Shown in pieces: positions 32,021 through 41,279 of a stretch of 64,000 bases of DNA; the stretch's first letter is position 1, and each line of letters begins with the position of its first letter. The stretch is from positions 20,001 through 84,000 of the forward strand of contig CAUYUJ010022411.1 in the NCBI GenBank assembly GCA_963575745.1. Reading direction: 5' to 3'. A model generated the notes under the pieces. It ran no database searches, was not told the origin of the DNA, and was given only the letters and a program-made list of their open reading frames with translations. The translations under genes and the position numbers were made by a program. The DNA is from Prorocentrum cordatum. Its lineage: Eukaryota; Sar; Dinophyceae; Prorocentrales; Prorocentraceae.

Positions 32021-33091
32021 ATGGAGGTTGACGGTCAGGGTAGCAAGAGGATGAAGACGGATATGGAGGAGGAGGAGAAGGTGGACAAGACGGGAGGTGA
32101 CATTCGTGATCAAAAGGCCATGAGAGAGAAAATTCTGAGTCTTCAAAAAGATGAGAGTTTGCGATTGTTCATGCAGATGTCCTTTCAGAATCATGATGAG
32201 TCGAAGGCCGCCTCGGTGGCCACTGACGTGCGTATTAGTAGTATGGATCAACGTCTCGGGGTCCAGACAGAGAAACTCACGGCCATTGAGAAGAAACAGC
32301 AGGAGCAGGAGATTAGGCTTAAGAACTTGGAGACCCTGGCCAGCCAGGATACTGCTTCGATTGGATCCTCTAACTCTACGATAGCAGCCCCGAGATTTGC
32401 AGGACGAACATCGACGGCAAAATTTACTCCTACATATGTAGAATTGTACGGATGGGTCCAGGACTGGTCGAATCGCACGAGTAGGGAACTTACGATGATC
32501 GACGATACGGATGCCTGCACACTACTCCAGAACACCCTGGGTCTATTGAAAGCGGATAACGAGCAGTTACACGGTCAAGTGGATGTGGTCAGCTCTGAGA
32601 AACTTGCCAGATCGAAACCGATGACGGGGAATATCAAGATTAGATTTAAGGTTGGGGCAGGGAGTGAAGTGGTCTATGCTGTACAGCGCGCTCTCACACG
32701 TATAAATGATGACGAATCGCTTAACCACGCCTTTTACACCAAGGTGAAGTCGAAGGTGTCTCGTTTGAGAGTTCGTGCAGAGGTCCCAGACGAGAAGATC
32801 CCACACAATCAAGCAGTTGGCCGATTTTATGGTGTCTGGAGCAGGAAGCACCCCACCATCTTCCTCAAAGGATCGACTGGATACGGAAAGTCGCCGTCCA
32901 CGATGTACTCTGACCCCGTTGAGGGGAAGCGGAGCTTGCTGGCCGAGTATCAGGCGGCCAGCTTCGGGGGATCTGGGCAGTGGCGAGTTATCCCAGCAGC
33001 TTGGACGTCTTTCGCCCAGAGGCACGGCATCACCATGACGGCGACAGAGCTCGAGGAGCTAGTCACGGACTCCAGGGCTGCTTCTCAGTGA
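32021..33091 (+). CDS. LINE ORF1 protein (L-c)
   Basis: 356 residues, starting at an ATG in a good context (AGAAGAAATGG). By position this is the ORF1 protein that in LINEs binds the element RNA and may act as a nucleic-acid chaperone. The N-terminus is acidic with a basic patch SKRMK (residues 8-12). A likely coiled coil spans about 75-107, rich in E, K and Q. A Ser/Thr-rich linker is followed by the conserved segment FTPTYVELYGW (135-145), shared with the second family (FTPTFIQLPGW). A charged domain of about 170 residues of unknown fold follows. I see no CCHC knuckle or RRM. The stop is TGA at 33089-33091, and the same frame stays open downstream into ORF2, which suggests readthrough. Confidence 0.85.
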   Translation: MEVDGQGSKRMKTDMEEEEKVDKTGGDIRDQKAMREKILSLQKDESLRLFMQMSFQNHDESKAASVATDVRISSMDQRLGVQTEKLTAIEKKQQEQEIRLKNLETLASQDTASIGSSNSTIAAPRFAGRTSTAKFTPTYVELYGWVQDWSNRTSRELTMIDDTDACTLLQNTLGLLKADNEQLHGQVDVVSSEKLARSKPMTGNIKIRFKVGAGSEVVYAVQRALTRINDDESLNHAFYTKVKSKVSRLRVRAEVPDEKIPHNQAVGRFYGVWSRKHPTIFLKGSTGYGKSPSTMYSDPVEGKRSLLAEYQAASFGGSGQWRVIPAAWTSFAQRHGITMTATELEELVTDSRAASQ

Positions 33092-36000
33092 CGCCGACGG
33101 GCGGAGCCGACGGAAGTCCGCTTCGCCACGCTCAACCTTCAACGTGCGGGGAGGAAGGATGACAAAGCTTATAGTGTTCTGACGAGGGTAGTCTACGGAG
33201 CACACCTAGGCTGGGATTTCCTGGGGGTACAGGAGTCTCAGAACATCGACGTTATGGCGCAATGGCTTGTCAAAATGGGACTGTACTACCACGTCTCGGA
33301 GGATCGCCGTGCTATGATACTCTATCGGAGGGCTGATAGTGTTCGAGGCCAATGGGCCTCAGAGAGGTGGTGCGCGATCCTTGCTGGACGGATGCTCTTT
33401 GTCTCATTGTACTTGCCTGATGCCAGCCAGCCCGAGTTTCTGGAGATATCACATTGTGCACTCCAGTCGGTGAGCTTGCTCAGAAAGTACGTATGCCGTC
33501 GTTATGGCTTCTGTCGTCTTGTTGTTGCCATGGATGCGAATGTTGAGATACAGCCACACTTACAGCATGAGGAGGAGGTTTATTCGGGAGGAGGCTTGGA
33601 GGTAGTGCAGATCCAGGCCACGGGGACCAAGGAGCGGGAGAGGAAGGAGAAGGTGGAGAGCTTGCGACAGGAGGTGGAGGATTGGTTGGTTCAGGAGCGT
33701 ATGTGTGCTTCGAATTCTTTTGGAGCTAGGAAGCCGACTTGGTTTGATTATCGGAAGGGGTCCCGCCGTGAAGTGCTGGATTACATCCTTGTTCCTCATG
33801 GATCGCAGGTGTCGGGGTGCTCGGTTGAGTTTCTGTACGTAGGACAGCAGCAGGGAGCCGTGATGAGATTATCAGATCATGCCCTTGTTCGAGCTTCTCT
33901 GAGAGTGGCTTCCAGGGAGTCGGCGAGACGGAATCTCTCACGACGTTCTCGAACCTTGAAAGGCTGGGACCCACTCAACTTGTCTGCTCGTCGATCGTGT
34001 CGCCAGTTGTTGGATGCCAATCTATTTTCGTGCCAACTTATGTGTCAGGCAGAGAGTGTTATCTATTCGTGTGCGTCGGCCACCGAATGTACCCCGAAGC
34101 GCCCAGCTCGACCCCCTGAACGATCGGAGTTGCTGCGGTCCTTGGATGTGCAGGTCTACCGGAGGAGGGCGGAGAGGGGGACGTTAGCCTATCGACTTCT
34201 ACGCAGAAAAAGAGATCGGGAAGCGAGAAAATTCAAACGAGCAAAGCTGGAATGGGAAGCGGAGCGTCCACGTAAAGCAGCTTTGAAGGCGGTGAAGATT
34301 GAGGGGGAGGAGAGCGTGGACAGGGAGAGGTGGATGGAGGAGATGATGAAGTTGAAGGAGGTCTGCGAGGATGAGGAGGAGCGTCGGCGGTCGATCAAGA
34401 TTGTCCAGGGCCTCAGGGAGGAGCTCCAGGGGTCCCCCAGACCCCAGGAGGCGACGCTCACGATGGCGGTGGTCCTTCGGGCCCGAGCTCGACTCAACCC
34501 TGGAAAAGCCACGGGACCAGACGGGGTGGGGGCAGAAGTAATCAAAGCGCTTCCGTGGAGAGCCGTTCGCACTATCAAGCGATTATTTTGTGATATCTTA
34601 CGTGGCATTGTTGTACCTCCATCTTCTTGGCATCAAACATTGACGACACTACTTCCCAAATCTTATCCGATATGCGATGTTTCTGATACGAGGCGTATTT
34701 CTGTGGAGAGTATCTTTAAGAAGTGGTACAGTACTTGTCTCTCGATCATGCTTGAACCATATTGTCTCCAGGCTGGCACTCATGCATCGTTATTCGGTTT
34801 CGTTCCCAAAAGATCATGCACCGAGATATTTGCAGGACTTAAGGCAGCAGCACAACACGCCTCACAGTGGGGGAAGGATCGACGTCTGGTTCTGGGGTCA
34901 GCGGATGTGAAGCAAGCTTTCCAGAACACGAAAATCTCGACGGTCAAACGTGCGTTCGACGTCCTCTCTATCCCTCCCTGGCTCCAGTACGGTGTGCTCG
35001 TGCCTATGCCGTGCGAGGTCACTTCGCTTCTCTTCCAGGGCTTGCAGCTGCCAGATGTGGGAATTGATACCCACATCAGGACAGGTGGGAACGACAGCCC
35101 CTCCTTGTGGAACCTGATAGTCGTTGCGATGTGGGCTCCTTTATTTAAGCTTTGGGATGAGCAGGGGATTGGGTTTCATTGTCTGGATCCAAACTCGGTG
35201 GGAGAAGTTTCGGCCTCGGTTCCTGTACACCACTTGCTATATGCCGACAACATCTTTATCTTGGGATCTTCGGAGGAGGAGTTTAGGCGACAGGTAGGAG
35301 ACATGACAGAGACTCTGCGGGGATGGGGATTCGAATGGAAGATCGAGTCGCTCGAGGTCGCGTTTATCGGTTTCTCGGAGAAGCCAAAACATCCTATCCT
35401 GGTTCGGGTTCAGGATCAGATGGTGCCGTTCAAAGTAGTTGATGAGATGAATGTCTTGGGGAACAGCATATACTGTAGCTATAGGGAGGCACACCAGGAC
35501 CTTCGGCGGCGGATCGGGGCCGCGCGACGAGCCTTCCATGCGCATGCAGCTTATTTTAGATCAAAGGCAGTCCCGTTTTCGGCCAAGTGTAGGAGTTATA
35601 TCACTCGGGTTCAGAGCATTCTCATTTATGGAAGTCAAGGTATTAGTTGGGACAGGGACTCCTTGCAGAGCCTGAATGTCTTTGAGGGAAATTGTCTTTA
35701 CCAGATGACGTCACCCCAAAAGCCAGCCTCCGAAAGTTGGGTTGTTTGGAAGCCAGCTCGACTCAGAATTGCTAGACGGATGTTCTTTGAAGCAAAGTGC
35801 CAGAGTGCAGTGCAGAGAGTTCTTTATTCCTTGTGGCAGCTTGGAGCTGACATAGCATCATATTTTGGAGCTAATGTCGACAGCGGATATCAGATTCCTG
35901 AGTCGGAGCTGAGCCCAGGAATGGTCGCGGGCTCTCTAGTTACCAATGGGATGGGGGAGGTCTCTTCAGTTACCAATGGGATGGGGGCTGTCTCTTCAGT

Positions 36001-37612
36001 TACTAGTGGGATGGGTGCAGTCTCTTCAGATATGAATGGGATGGGTGTGGTCTCTTCTGATATGCATGGGATGGTCTCTCCAGTTACCAGTGGGATGGAT
36101 GTGGTCTCTTCAGTTACTGGTGGGATGGTGGGAGTCTCTTCAGTTACCAGTGGGATGGGTGCTGTCTCTGATATGCATGGGATGGTCTCTCCAGTTACCA
36201 GTGGGATGGGTGTGGTCTCTTCAGTTACTAATGGGATGGTGGGAGTCTCTTCAGTTACCAGTGGGATGGGTGCTGTCTCTGCAGTTACTAATGGGATGGG
36301 CGCAGTCTCCTCAGATACGAATGGGATGGGCGCTGTCTCTTCAGATATGCATGGGATGGTCTCTTCTGCTATGCCCTCTGATAGGGCCTCTTCTTCTCGA
36401 GATGTTGAAGTTCCCTGTGAGCGGGGGGGGCCTAGGGATTCCCCCAGGCCCCCCCCGAAACGTCGGAGGGTGGCTGTTCCTGGACCTGGACAACAGACGG
36501 TGTATCCTCGTGCGCATCGTGACGCACGCCGGCTTCTGATGTGCTGTACCCCGAGGTGGGAGGAGAAAAGGACACTGGAGTCAAAATATTGGCGTTCACA
36601 GTGGAAGTGGAAGGAGGCCTCGAAACTGACACGATTAGGCAGTACTAAGGGGCAGGCGACGGGTGAACATCCTTGGTGTTTCATGTTCCAGACGATATTT
36701 CCCTCGTTTGTGAATCTGGAGGATCGGTGGTGGAGGGCGTGCTCTTTCTCTTACTCTGACTTCGTTCAGTATTGCAGGCAGTTCCTGGAAGCTTGTACTT
36801 TGGGGTCTCTGTTTGACTTGTTTGTTGTCCGTGGAGGAACTGGAGGGAGAGGAGACTACATAAAGGAGAGGGGGGAGGAGATGTTGGCTCGTCCGTTGTC
36901 GGCGAAGGAGTCCGAGAAGCTGGCCCAGAGATTGGCCTCGAACAATGAACAGGAGCCGACTTGGGATCTGAGTGATGATGGGATCGGTCTCGAGCTGACG
37001 GGCGATTCGCTTCTTATCTGTAACTGGATCAATGGTCTCTGGAAGGTTGAGGGAGGAGAAGGAGGAGATGGGGCTTCTTATCGTAGGCGGGTGGCAAATA
37101 TTATTTCTCTTTTGGAAGAGTTGGAGGAGGAAGGAATACGACCCCCCTCATGGGGCAACGACTTCATTCGACACATATATCGAGAGAGTAACACAGTAGC
37201 TGATGAACTTACCCACTTAGCACGGGAAGGCCAGATATTCAGAGAGCTGTTCCACCACCATATCTTTCGTTCTGATGTCCGAGACAACTTTCGAGTTATT
37301 GGCCTCCGCGGATCCTTCGACGGCGGAGTGTGTGCCCAAGGTGTGGGCGTTGGCTGGTTTCTGCAGATTGGATATATTCCTCGATTCCATGACCCTTACC
37401 CTGACCCTGAGCATAGAGATAAGAGAGCTCGTGTAGTCTCCCTCTTCCCCCAAGCCTCCTCTCCTTGTCCAATCATATGGGAAATAGTAGGGCGTTGTGC
37501 ACAGGCACTCCCCTCCCATAGCAGTATCACTGACGCTGAGCTTTCGGGTCTCGAGGGCCTCTTGCGGGCCGCAGTCCAGGTGGCCCAAGACCTCCAGCTG
37601 CAGAGAGACTAG
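33092..37612 (+). CDS. LINE ORF2 polyprotein: endonuclease, reverse transcriptase, permuted RNase H (L-c)
   Basis: The first ATG is at 33254 (1452 residues from there), but endonuclease homology begins earlier in the same frame, right after the ORF1 TGA. The APE-type catalytic Asn (FATLN, 33134) and Glu (GVQE, 33233) lie before that ATG; MDANVE (33530) and SDH (33872) lie after it. The reverse transcriptase (about 34500-35400) has motif A ADVKQAF (Asp at 34904), motif B-like GGNDSPSLWN, and motif C LLYADNIF with Asn (35249) where the second catalytic Asp is expected. A Met/Val/Ser/Gly repeat (35925-36370) and a nuclear-signal-like PKRRRVAV (36455) follow. The RNase H motifs are permuted: GDS Asp 37004, NTVAD Asp 37202, FDGG Asp 37319, DAEL Glu 37538. 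The stop is TAG at 37610. Confidence 0.9.
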   Translation, partial: RRRAEPTEVRFATLNLQRAGRKDDKAYSVLTRVVYGAHLGWDFLGVQESQNIDVMAQWLVKMGLYYHVSEDRRAMILYRRADSVRGQWASERWCAILAGRMLFVSLYLPDASQPEFLEISHCALQSVSLLRKYVCRRYGFCRLVVAMDANVEIQPHLQHEEEVYSGGGLEVVQIQATGTKERERKEKVESLRQEVEDWLVQERMCASNSFGARKPTWFDYRKGSRREVLDYILVPHGSQVSGCSVEFLYVGQQQGAVMRLSDHALVRASLRVASRESARRNLSRRSRTLKGWDPLNLSARRSCRQLLDANLFSCQLMCQAESVIYSCASATECTPKRPARPPERSELLRSLDVQVYRRRAERGTLAYRLLRRKRDREARKFKRAKLEWEAERPRKAALKAVKIEGEESVDRERWMEEMMKLKEVCEDEEERRRSIKIVQGLREELQGSPRPQEATLTMAVVLRARARLNPGKATGPDGVGAEVIKALPWRAVRTIKRLFCDILRGIVVPPSSWHQTLTTLLPKSYPICDVSDTRRISVESIFKKWYSTCLSIMLEPYCLQAGTHASLFGFVPKRSCTEIFAGLKAAAQHASQWGKDRRLVLGSADVKQAFQNTKISTVKRAFDVLSIPPWLQYGVLVPMPCEVTSLLFQGLQLPDVGIDTHIRTGGNDSPSLWNLIVVAMWAPLFKLWDEQGIGFHCLDPNSVGEVSASVPVHHLLYADNIFILGSSEEEFRRQVGDMTETLRGWGFEWKIESLEVAFIGFSEKPKHPILVRVQDQMVPFKVVDEMNVLGNSIYCSYREAHQDLRRRIGAARRAFHAHAAYFRSKAVPFSAKCRSYITRVQSILIYGSQGISWDRDSLQSLNVFEGNCLYQMTSPQKPASESWVVWKPARLRIARRMFFEAKCQSAVQRVLYSLWQLGADIASYFGANVDSGYQIPESELSPGMVAGSLVTNGMGEVSSVTNGMGAVSSVTSGMGAVSSDMNGMGVVSSDMHGMVSPVTSGMDVVSSVTGGMVGVSSVTSGMGAVSDMHGMVSPVTSGMGVVSSVTNGMVGVSSVTSGMGAVSAVTNGMGAVSSDTNGMGAVSSDMHGMVSSAMPSDRASSSRDVEVPCERGGPRDSPRPPPKRRRVAVPGPGQQTVYPRAHRDARRLLMCCTPRWEEKRTLESKYWRSQWKWKEASKLTRLGSTKGQATGEHPWCFMFQTIFPSFVNLEDRWWRACSFSYSDFVQYCRQFLEACTLGSLFDLFVVRGGTGGRGDYIKERGEEMLARPLSAKESEKLAQRLASNNEQEPTWDLSDDGIGLELTGDSLLICNWINGLWKVEGGEGGDGASYRRRVANIISLLEELEEEGIRPPSWGNDFIRHIYRESNTVADELTHLAREGQIFRELFHHHIFRSDVRDNFRVIGLRGSFDGGVCAQGVGVGWFLQIGYIPRFHDPYPDPEHRDKRARVVSLFPQASSPCPIIWEIVGRCAQALPSHSSITDAELSGLEGLLRAAVQVAQDLQLQRD
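35925..36370 (+). repeat. Coding minisatellite in LINE L-c
   Basis: About 15 head-to-tail units of roughly 24-30 bp encode variants of SSVTNGMGAV and SSDMHGMVSPVTSGM. All units keep the frame. It lies between the post-reverse-transcriptase region and the nuclear-signal region. L-e and L-g lack it. The long minus-strand open frame here is its shadow. Confidence 0.9.
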
Positions 37613-37673
37613 GTAGGCACTTAACGGGCGCTGGGGCGCTCGGTGCCTGGTCAGCCTCCCCAAAAAAAAAAAC

Positions 37674-37682
37674 AAAGGTTGA
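37674..37682 (+). repeat. Right target-site duplication of LINE L-c
   Basis: AAAGGTTGA identical to 31459-31467, preceded by the LINE's A-run and C, and followed by CGG and the right hairpin arm. Confidence 0.9.
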
Positions 37683-37704
37683 CGGTTTACCGCCGGCGCC
37701 CAGT

Positions 37705-38767
37705 CCGGAGCGCTGGAGAGCTAGTTGGCTCGAAAAAAAAGAACTGAACTTTTCTCAACTTTTGCTCGGTTGAAAATTCTGTTCTGAAAATTTGAACATT
37801 CGTTAGAGCTCTAGTATTTTTTCCCGTGATATTCGTTCTTATTCCCGCTTGCCATCTTGATCTCGGCTTGATCGGGTACCTTTTGCTGCCAAAAAGCACA
37901 CTGGCGGGATCGGCCGTTTTGAGTCATCTTGTCACGCGCTGTCGGTATTTTGTACTTAACTCGAGCTGTAGGGCAGCTACAGAGCTGGTAAGCACAGCTA
38001 TCGCATTCAGAATCATCAGGCGCGTTCGCCTGTTGAATCTAGAGGTCTGAATTCGGTCTGCTAGCCGAGCTAGGTCCGCAAACCTATTCGTATTATTCGA
38101 GTCATCTTGACAGACGCTCTCGGTTTTCTGTACTTAACGCGAGCTGTAGGGCAGCTACAGAGCTCATAGTCACAGAAATCGATGGGGAATCATCAGGCGC
38201 GTTCGTCTGTTGATTCGAGAGCTCTATAATCGGCCTGCTGCTCGAGCTAGGTTCGCAAAACTATTAGTATTGTCCGAATCATCTTGAAAAGTGCTTTAAT
38301 TTTCTGCACTGAACTCGTGCTTGGGGAGGGCTACAGTGCTGCGTGTCAGAGAAATCGATTTGCACAGATCAGGCGCGTTCGTCGGTCGATTAGAGCTCGG
38401 AACTCGGTCTGCTGCTCGATTTTGATCTGCGAAACTATTGTATTATTCGAGTCATCCTGAGAGATGATGTCAGTTTTCTGCACTTAACTCGGTCTTCAGC
38501 GGGGCTGCAGGGCTGTTAATCACATGGGTCGATTTGCAGACATCAGACGCGTTCGCCTAGTGCATTCAGAGGTCTGAATTCGGTTGATACTCGAACTGGA
38601 TTGCGAAACTATTTGTTTTTTCTTAGAGTCATCTTGAGAGGTCTGAAATCGCTTGGGCTGAAAAAACTAGTCGTTCTCTGGAGTTTTTTCCACACTATAT
38701 GCTGTCAGGAAGCTCTACGAGTCCCCCGGCGGTAACAAAGGTTGACGGTTTACCGCCGGTGCCCAGT
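37705..38767 (+). mobile_element. Class A module, resumed body
   Basis: It resumes at CCGGAGCGCTGG. It shares a leader variant (TTGGCTCGAAAAAAAAGAA) with 30252. Monomers, 3' inverted repeat, loop CAAAGGTTGACGG and CAGT at 38767. Confidence 0.85.
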
Positions 38768-39850
38768 TATTGCTGGAAGCTTAAGAGTAATTCCGGGGAG
38801 CTGGAGAGCTAGTTGATAAGAAAAATATCGACGGACCTTTTGCTGACTTTTGGTCGGTTGAAAATTTTGTTCTGAAAATTTGAACATTCGTCAGAGCTCT
38901 AGTATGTTATCCCATGATATTCGATCTTATTCCCGCTCGCCATCTTGATCTCAGCTCGATCGGGTAACTTTGAAGGCCAAAAAGCAGGCAGGCGGGAACG
39001 GCCGTTTCGAGTCATCTTGATACGCGCTGTCGGTTTTCTCAAGATAACTCGAGCTCCAGGACAACTACAGAGCTGGTCAGCACAGCTCAATGCATTCAGA
39101 ATGATCAGGCGCGTTCGCCTGTTGAATCCAGAGGTCTGAACTCGGTCTGCTAGCCGAGCTAGGGTCGCAAACCTATTCGTATTATTCGAGTCATTGTAGC
39201 AGACGCTCTCGGTTTTTCGTACTTAACTCGATCTGTAGGGCAGCCACAGAGCTGATAATCACAGAACTCGATCGAGAATCATCAGGCGCGTTCGTCTGTT
39301 GAATCACGAGCTCTGAACTCGGTCTGCTCCCCGAGCTAGGTTCGCGAACCTATTCGTATTGTTCGAGTCATCTTGAGAAGTGCTCTCGGTTTTCTGTACT
39401 TAAATCGTGCTGGGGGAGGGCTATTGTGCTGCTGGTCACAGGAATCGATTTCGAGACATCAGGCGCGTCCGTTCGTCGAACCGAGAGCTCGGAACTCGGT
39501 CTGCTGCTCGAACGAGATCCGCGAAACTGTTGTATTATTCGAGTCATCCTGAGAGGTACTCTCGGTTTTCTGCACTTAACTCAGGCTGTATGGGGGGCTG
39601 CAGAGCTGGTAATCACAGGAATCGATCCGCAGACATCAGACGCGTCCGCCTGTCGCATTCAGAGGTCTGAACTCAGCTCGATTGGAAAACTGTTCGTTTG
39701 TTTTGTTAGAGTCATCTTGAGAGGTCTATAATCGCTTGGGCTGAAAAACTGGACGTTCTCTGAAATTCTTTTCCACAGTATATATTGTCAGGAAGCTCTA
39801 CGAGTCCCCCGGCGGTAAGGAAGGTTGACTGTTTACCGCCGGCGCCCAGT
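38768..39850 (+). mobile_element. Class A module, resumed inside its head
   Basis: It resumes as TATTGCTGGAAGC, equivalent to GCAAGT|TATTGC in the A head. Leader, four monomers, hairpin (loop GGAAGGTTGACTG) and CAGT at 39850. Confidence 0.85.
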
Positions 39851-40212
39851 TCCGGCGCGGGCTGCAGCTAGTTTGCCAACCCGGCCCGGGCGGACAATGC
39901 GGTGACCTGAGGTCGGTTTTTGGGGAGATAGAGAGAGATTCTGAAATTTGTGTCTTGTAAACTTGAATTTTTATTCTATGCAGTGAATCATGGCGTTTTC
40001 GATGGTGCAATTCTTATGGTTCTAGCTAGATTATATCGATCAAAAGACTGCGGGGAACCAGCAGTGTGTACGACCGAAAATCAGATTTCTTTATTTATGA
40101 AGCTGGCATTGAGAAGCGTTTTTCTGATGTTATCCGGATCGCCCGTGTCTATTCAGAGCTCTACGAGGGTCCCGGCGGTAACCTGGTTGGTGGTGTATCG
40201 CCGGATGCCAGT
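39851..40212 (+). mobile_element. Class E module (divergent B-like)
   Basis: A B-like start (TCCGGCGCGGGCTGCAGC) is followed by a body unlike B1-B3 (GGGGAGATAGAGAGAGATTC, GTTTTTCTGATGTTATCC). The 3' end keeps GAGCTCTACGAGG and GGCGGTAACCTGGTTGG; the right arm is decayed (GTATCGCCGG). CAGT at 40212. Possibly related to the inverted modules at the window's right end. Confidence 0.7.
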
Positions 40213-41279
40213 TCCGGGGCGCTGGAGAGCTAGTTGTCAAGACAAATCTCGACGGACCTTTTGGTGACTTTTGGTCGGTTGAAAATTTTGTTCTCGAAAT
40301 TCAACCAGTTCGAGCTCTAGTATTTTTTCCCATGATATTCGATCTTATTCCCGCTCGACATCGTGATCTCAGCTCGATCGGGTAACTTTTATTGCCAAAA
40401 AGCACACGGGCGGCATCGCCTGTTTCAAGTCATCTTGTTACGCGCTGTCGATTTTATCCAGATAACTCGAGCTTCAGGACAGCTAGAGAGCTGTTGAGCA
40501 CAGCTAATCGATGCAGAATGATCAGGCGCGTTCGCCTGTTGAACCCAGAGGTCTGAACTCGGTCTGTTGGCCGAGCTAGGTCCGCAAATCTGTTCGTATT
40601 ATTCGAGTTATTTTGATAGACGCTCTCGGTTTTCTGTACTTAACTCGAGCTGCAAGACAGCTACGTAGCTGATACGTACAGAATCCGATCCCGAATCATC
40701 AGTGGCCGTTAATCGCGAAACTCTTCGTATTCTTCGAGTCACCTTGAGAGATGCTGTCGGTTTTCTGCACTTAACTTGGGCTGTAGGGAGGCTAGAGTGC
40801 TGGTGGTGAGAGCAATCGATTTGGAGACATCAGACGCGTCCGCCTGTGGAATCCAGAGATCGGAACTCGGTCTCCTGCCCGAACTCGGTTCGCGAAACTG
40901 TTCGTATTGTTCGAGTCATCCTGAAAGATGCTGTCGGCTTTCTAACTCGGACATCAGACGCGTCCGCCTGTCGCATTCAGAGGTCTGAACTGGGGGTAAT
41001 ACTCGAGCTGGGTTTGCCAAACTATTCGTTTTGTTCGAGTCATCTTGAGAGATGCTGTCGATTGACGCACGTAACTGGGGCTGTAGGAGAGCTACAGAGC
41101 TCGTACAGAAGACAATCCAGAAGCATCGGGAGGCGTTCGGCTGTTGCATCGAGAGGTCTGACATCGCTCGGGCTAAAAAAATATTCGTTCTCTGCAATTT
41201 TTTCGACATTATATTGTCAGGAAGCTCTACGAGTCCCCCGGCGGTAAGAAAGGTTGACGGTTTACCGCCGGCGCCCAGT
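40213..41279 (+). mobile_element. Class A module, resumed body
   Basis: It resumes at TCCGGGGCGCTGG. One monomer is shortened near 40705 and another near 40945. Normal 3' inverted repeat, A hairpin and CAGT at 41279. Confidence 0.85.

Larger units (their letters stand above)
31468..37673 (+). mobile_element. LINE L-c, apparently full-length non-LTR retrotransposon
   Basis: About 6.2 kb: a 5' UTR of about 550 bp (31468-32020), ORF1, an in-frame TGA, ORF2 with endonuclease, reverse transcriptase and permuted RNase H, a 3' UTR of about 60 bp and an 11-A run. It is flanked by a perfect 9-bp duplication. Both frames are open apart from the single TGA between them, so it may be an active or recently active copy. 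L-b and L-d are related fragments. Confidence 0.9.
30252..37704 (+). mobile_element. Class A module whose tail loop holds the full LINE L-c
   Basis: It resumes at TCCGGCGCGCTGG. Monomers run to about 31380, then the 3' inverted repeat (GGAAGCTCTACGAGT near 31431) and the left arm CCGGCGGTAA at 31448-31457. The loop is interrupted by the LINE (31468-37673). The right arm TTACCGCCGG is at 37687-37696 and CAGT at 37701-37704. Confidence 0.9.

Noticed and set aside
31626-32054. 142-codon frame upstream of LINE ORF1
   Set aside because: It lies in the 5' UTR, overlaps the ORF1 start in another frame, and has no matching frame in the second LINE family.
35890-36684. Long minus-strand open frame of 264 codons with EET-PIPLVT repeats
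   Set aside because: It is the antisense of the coding minisatellite in LINE ORF2; the plus strand carries the conserved enzyme domains.
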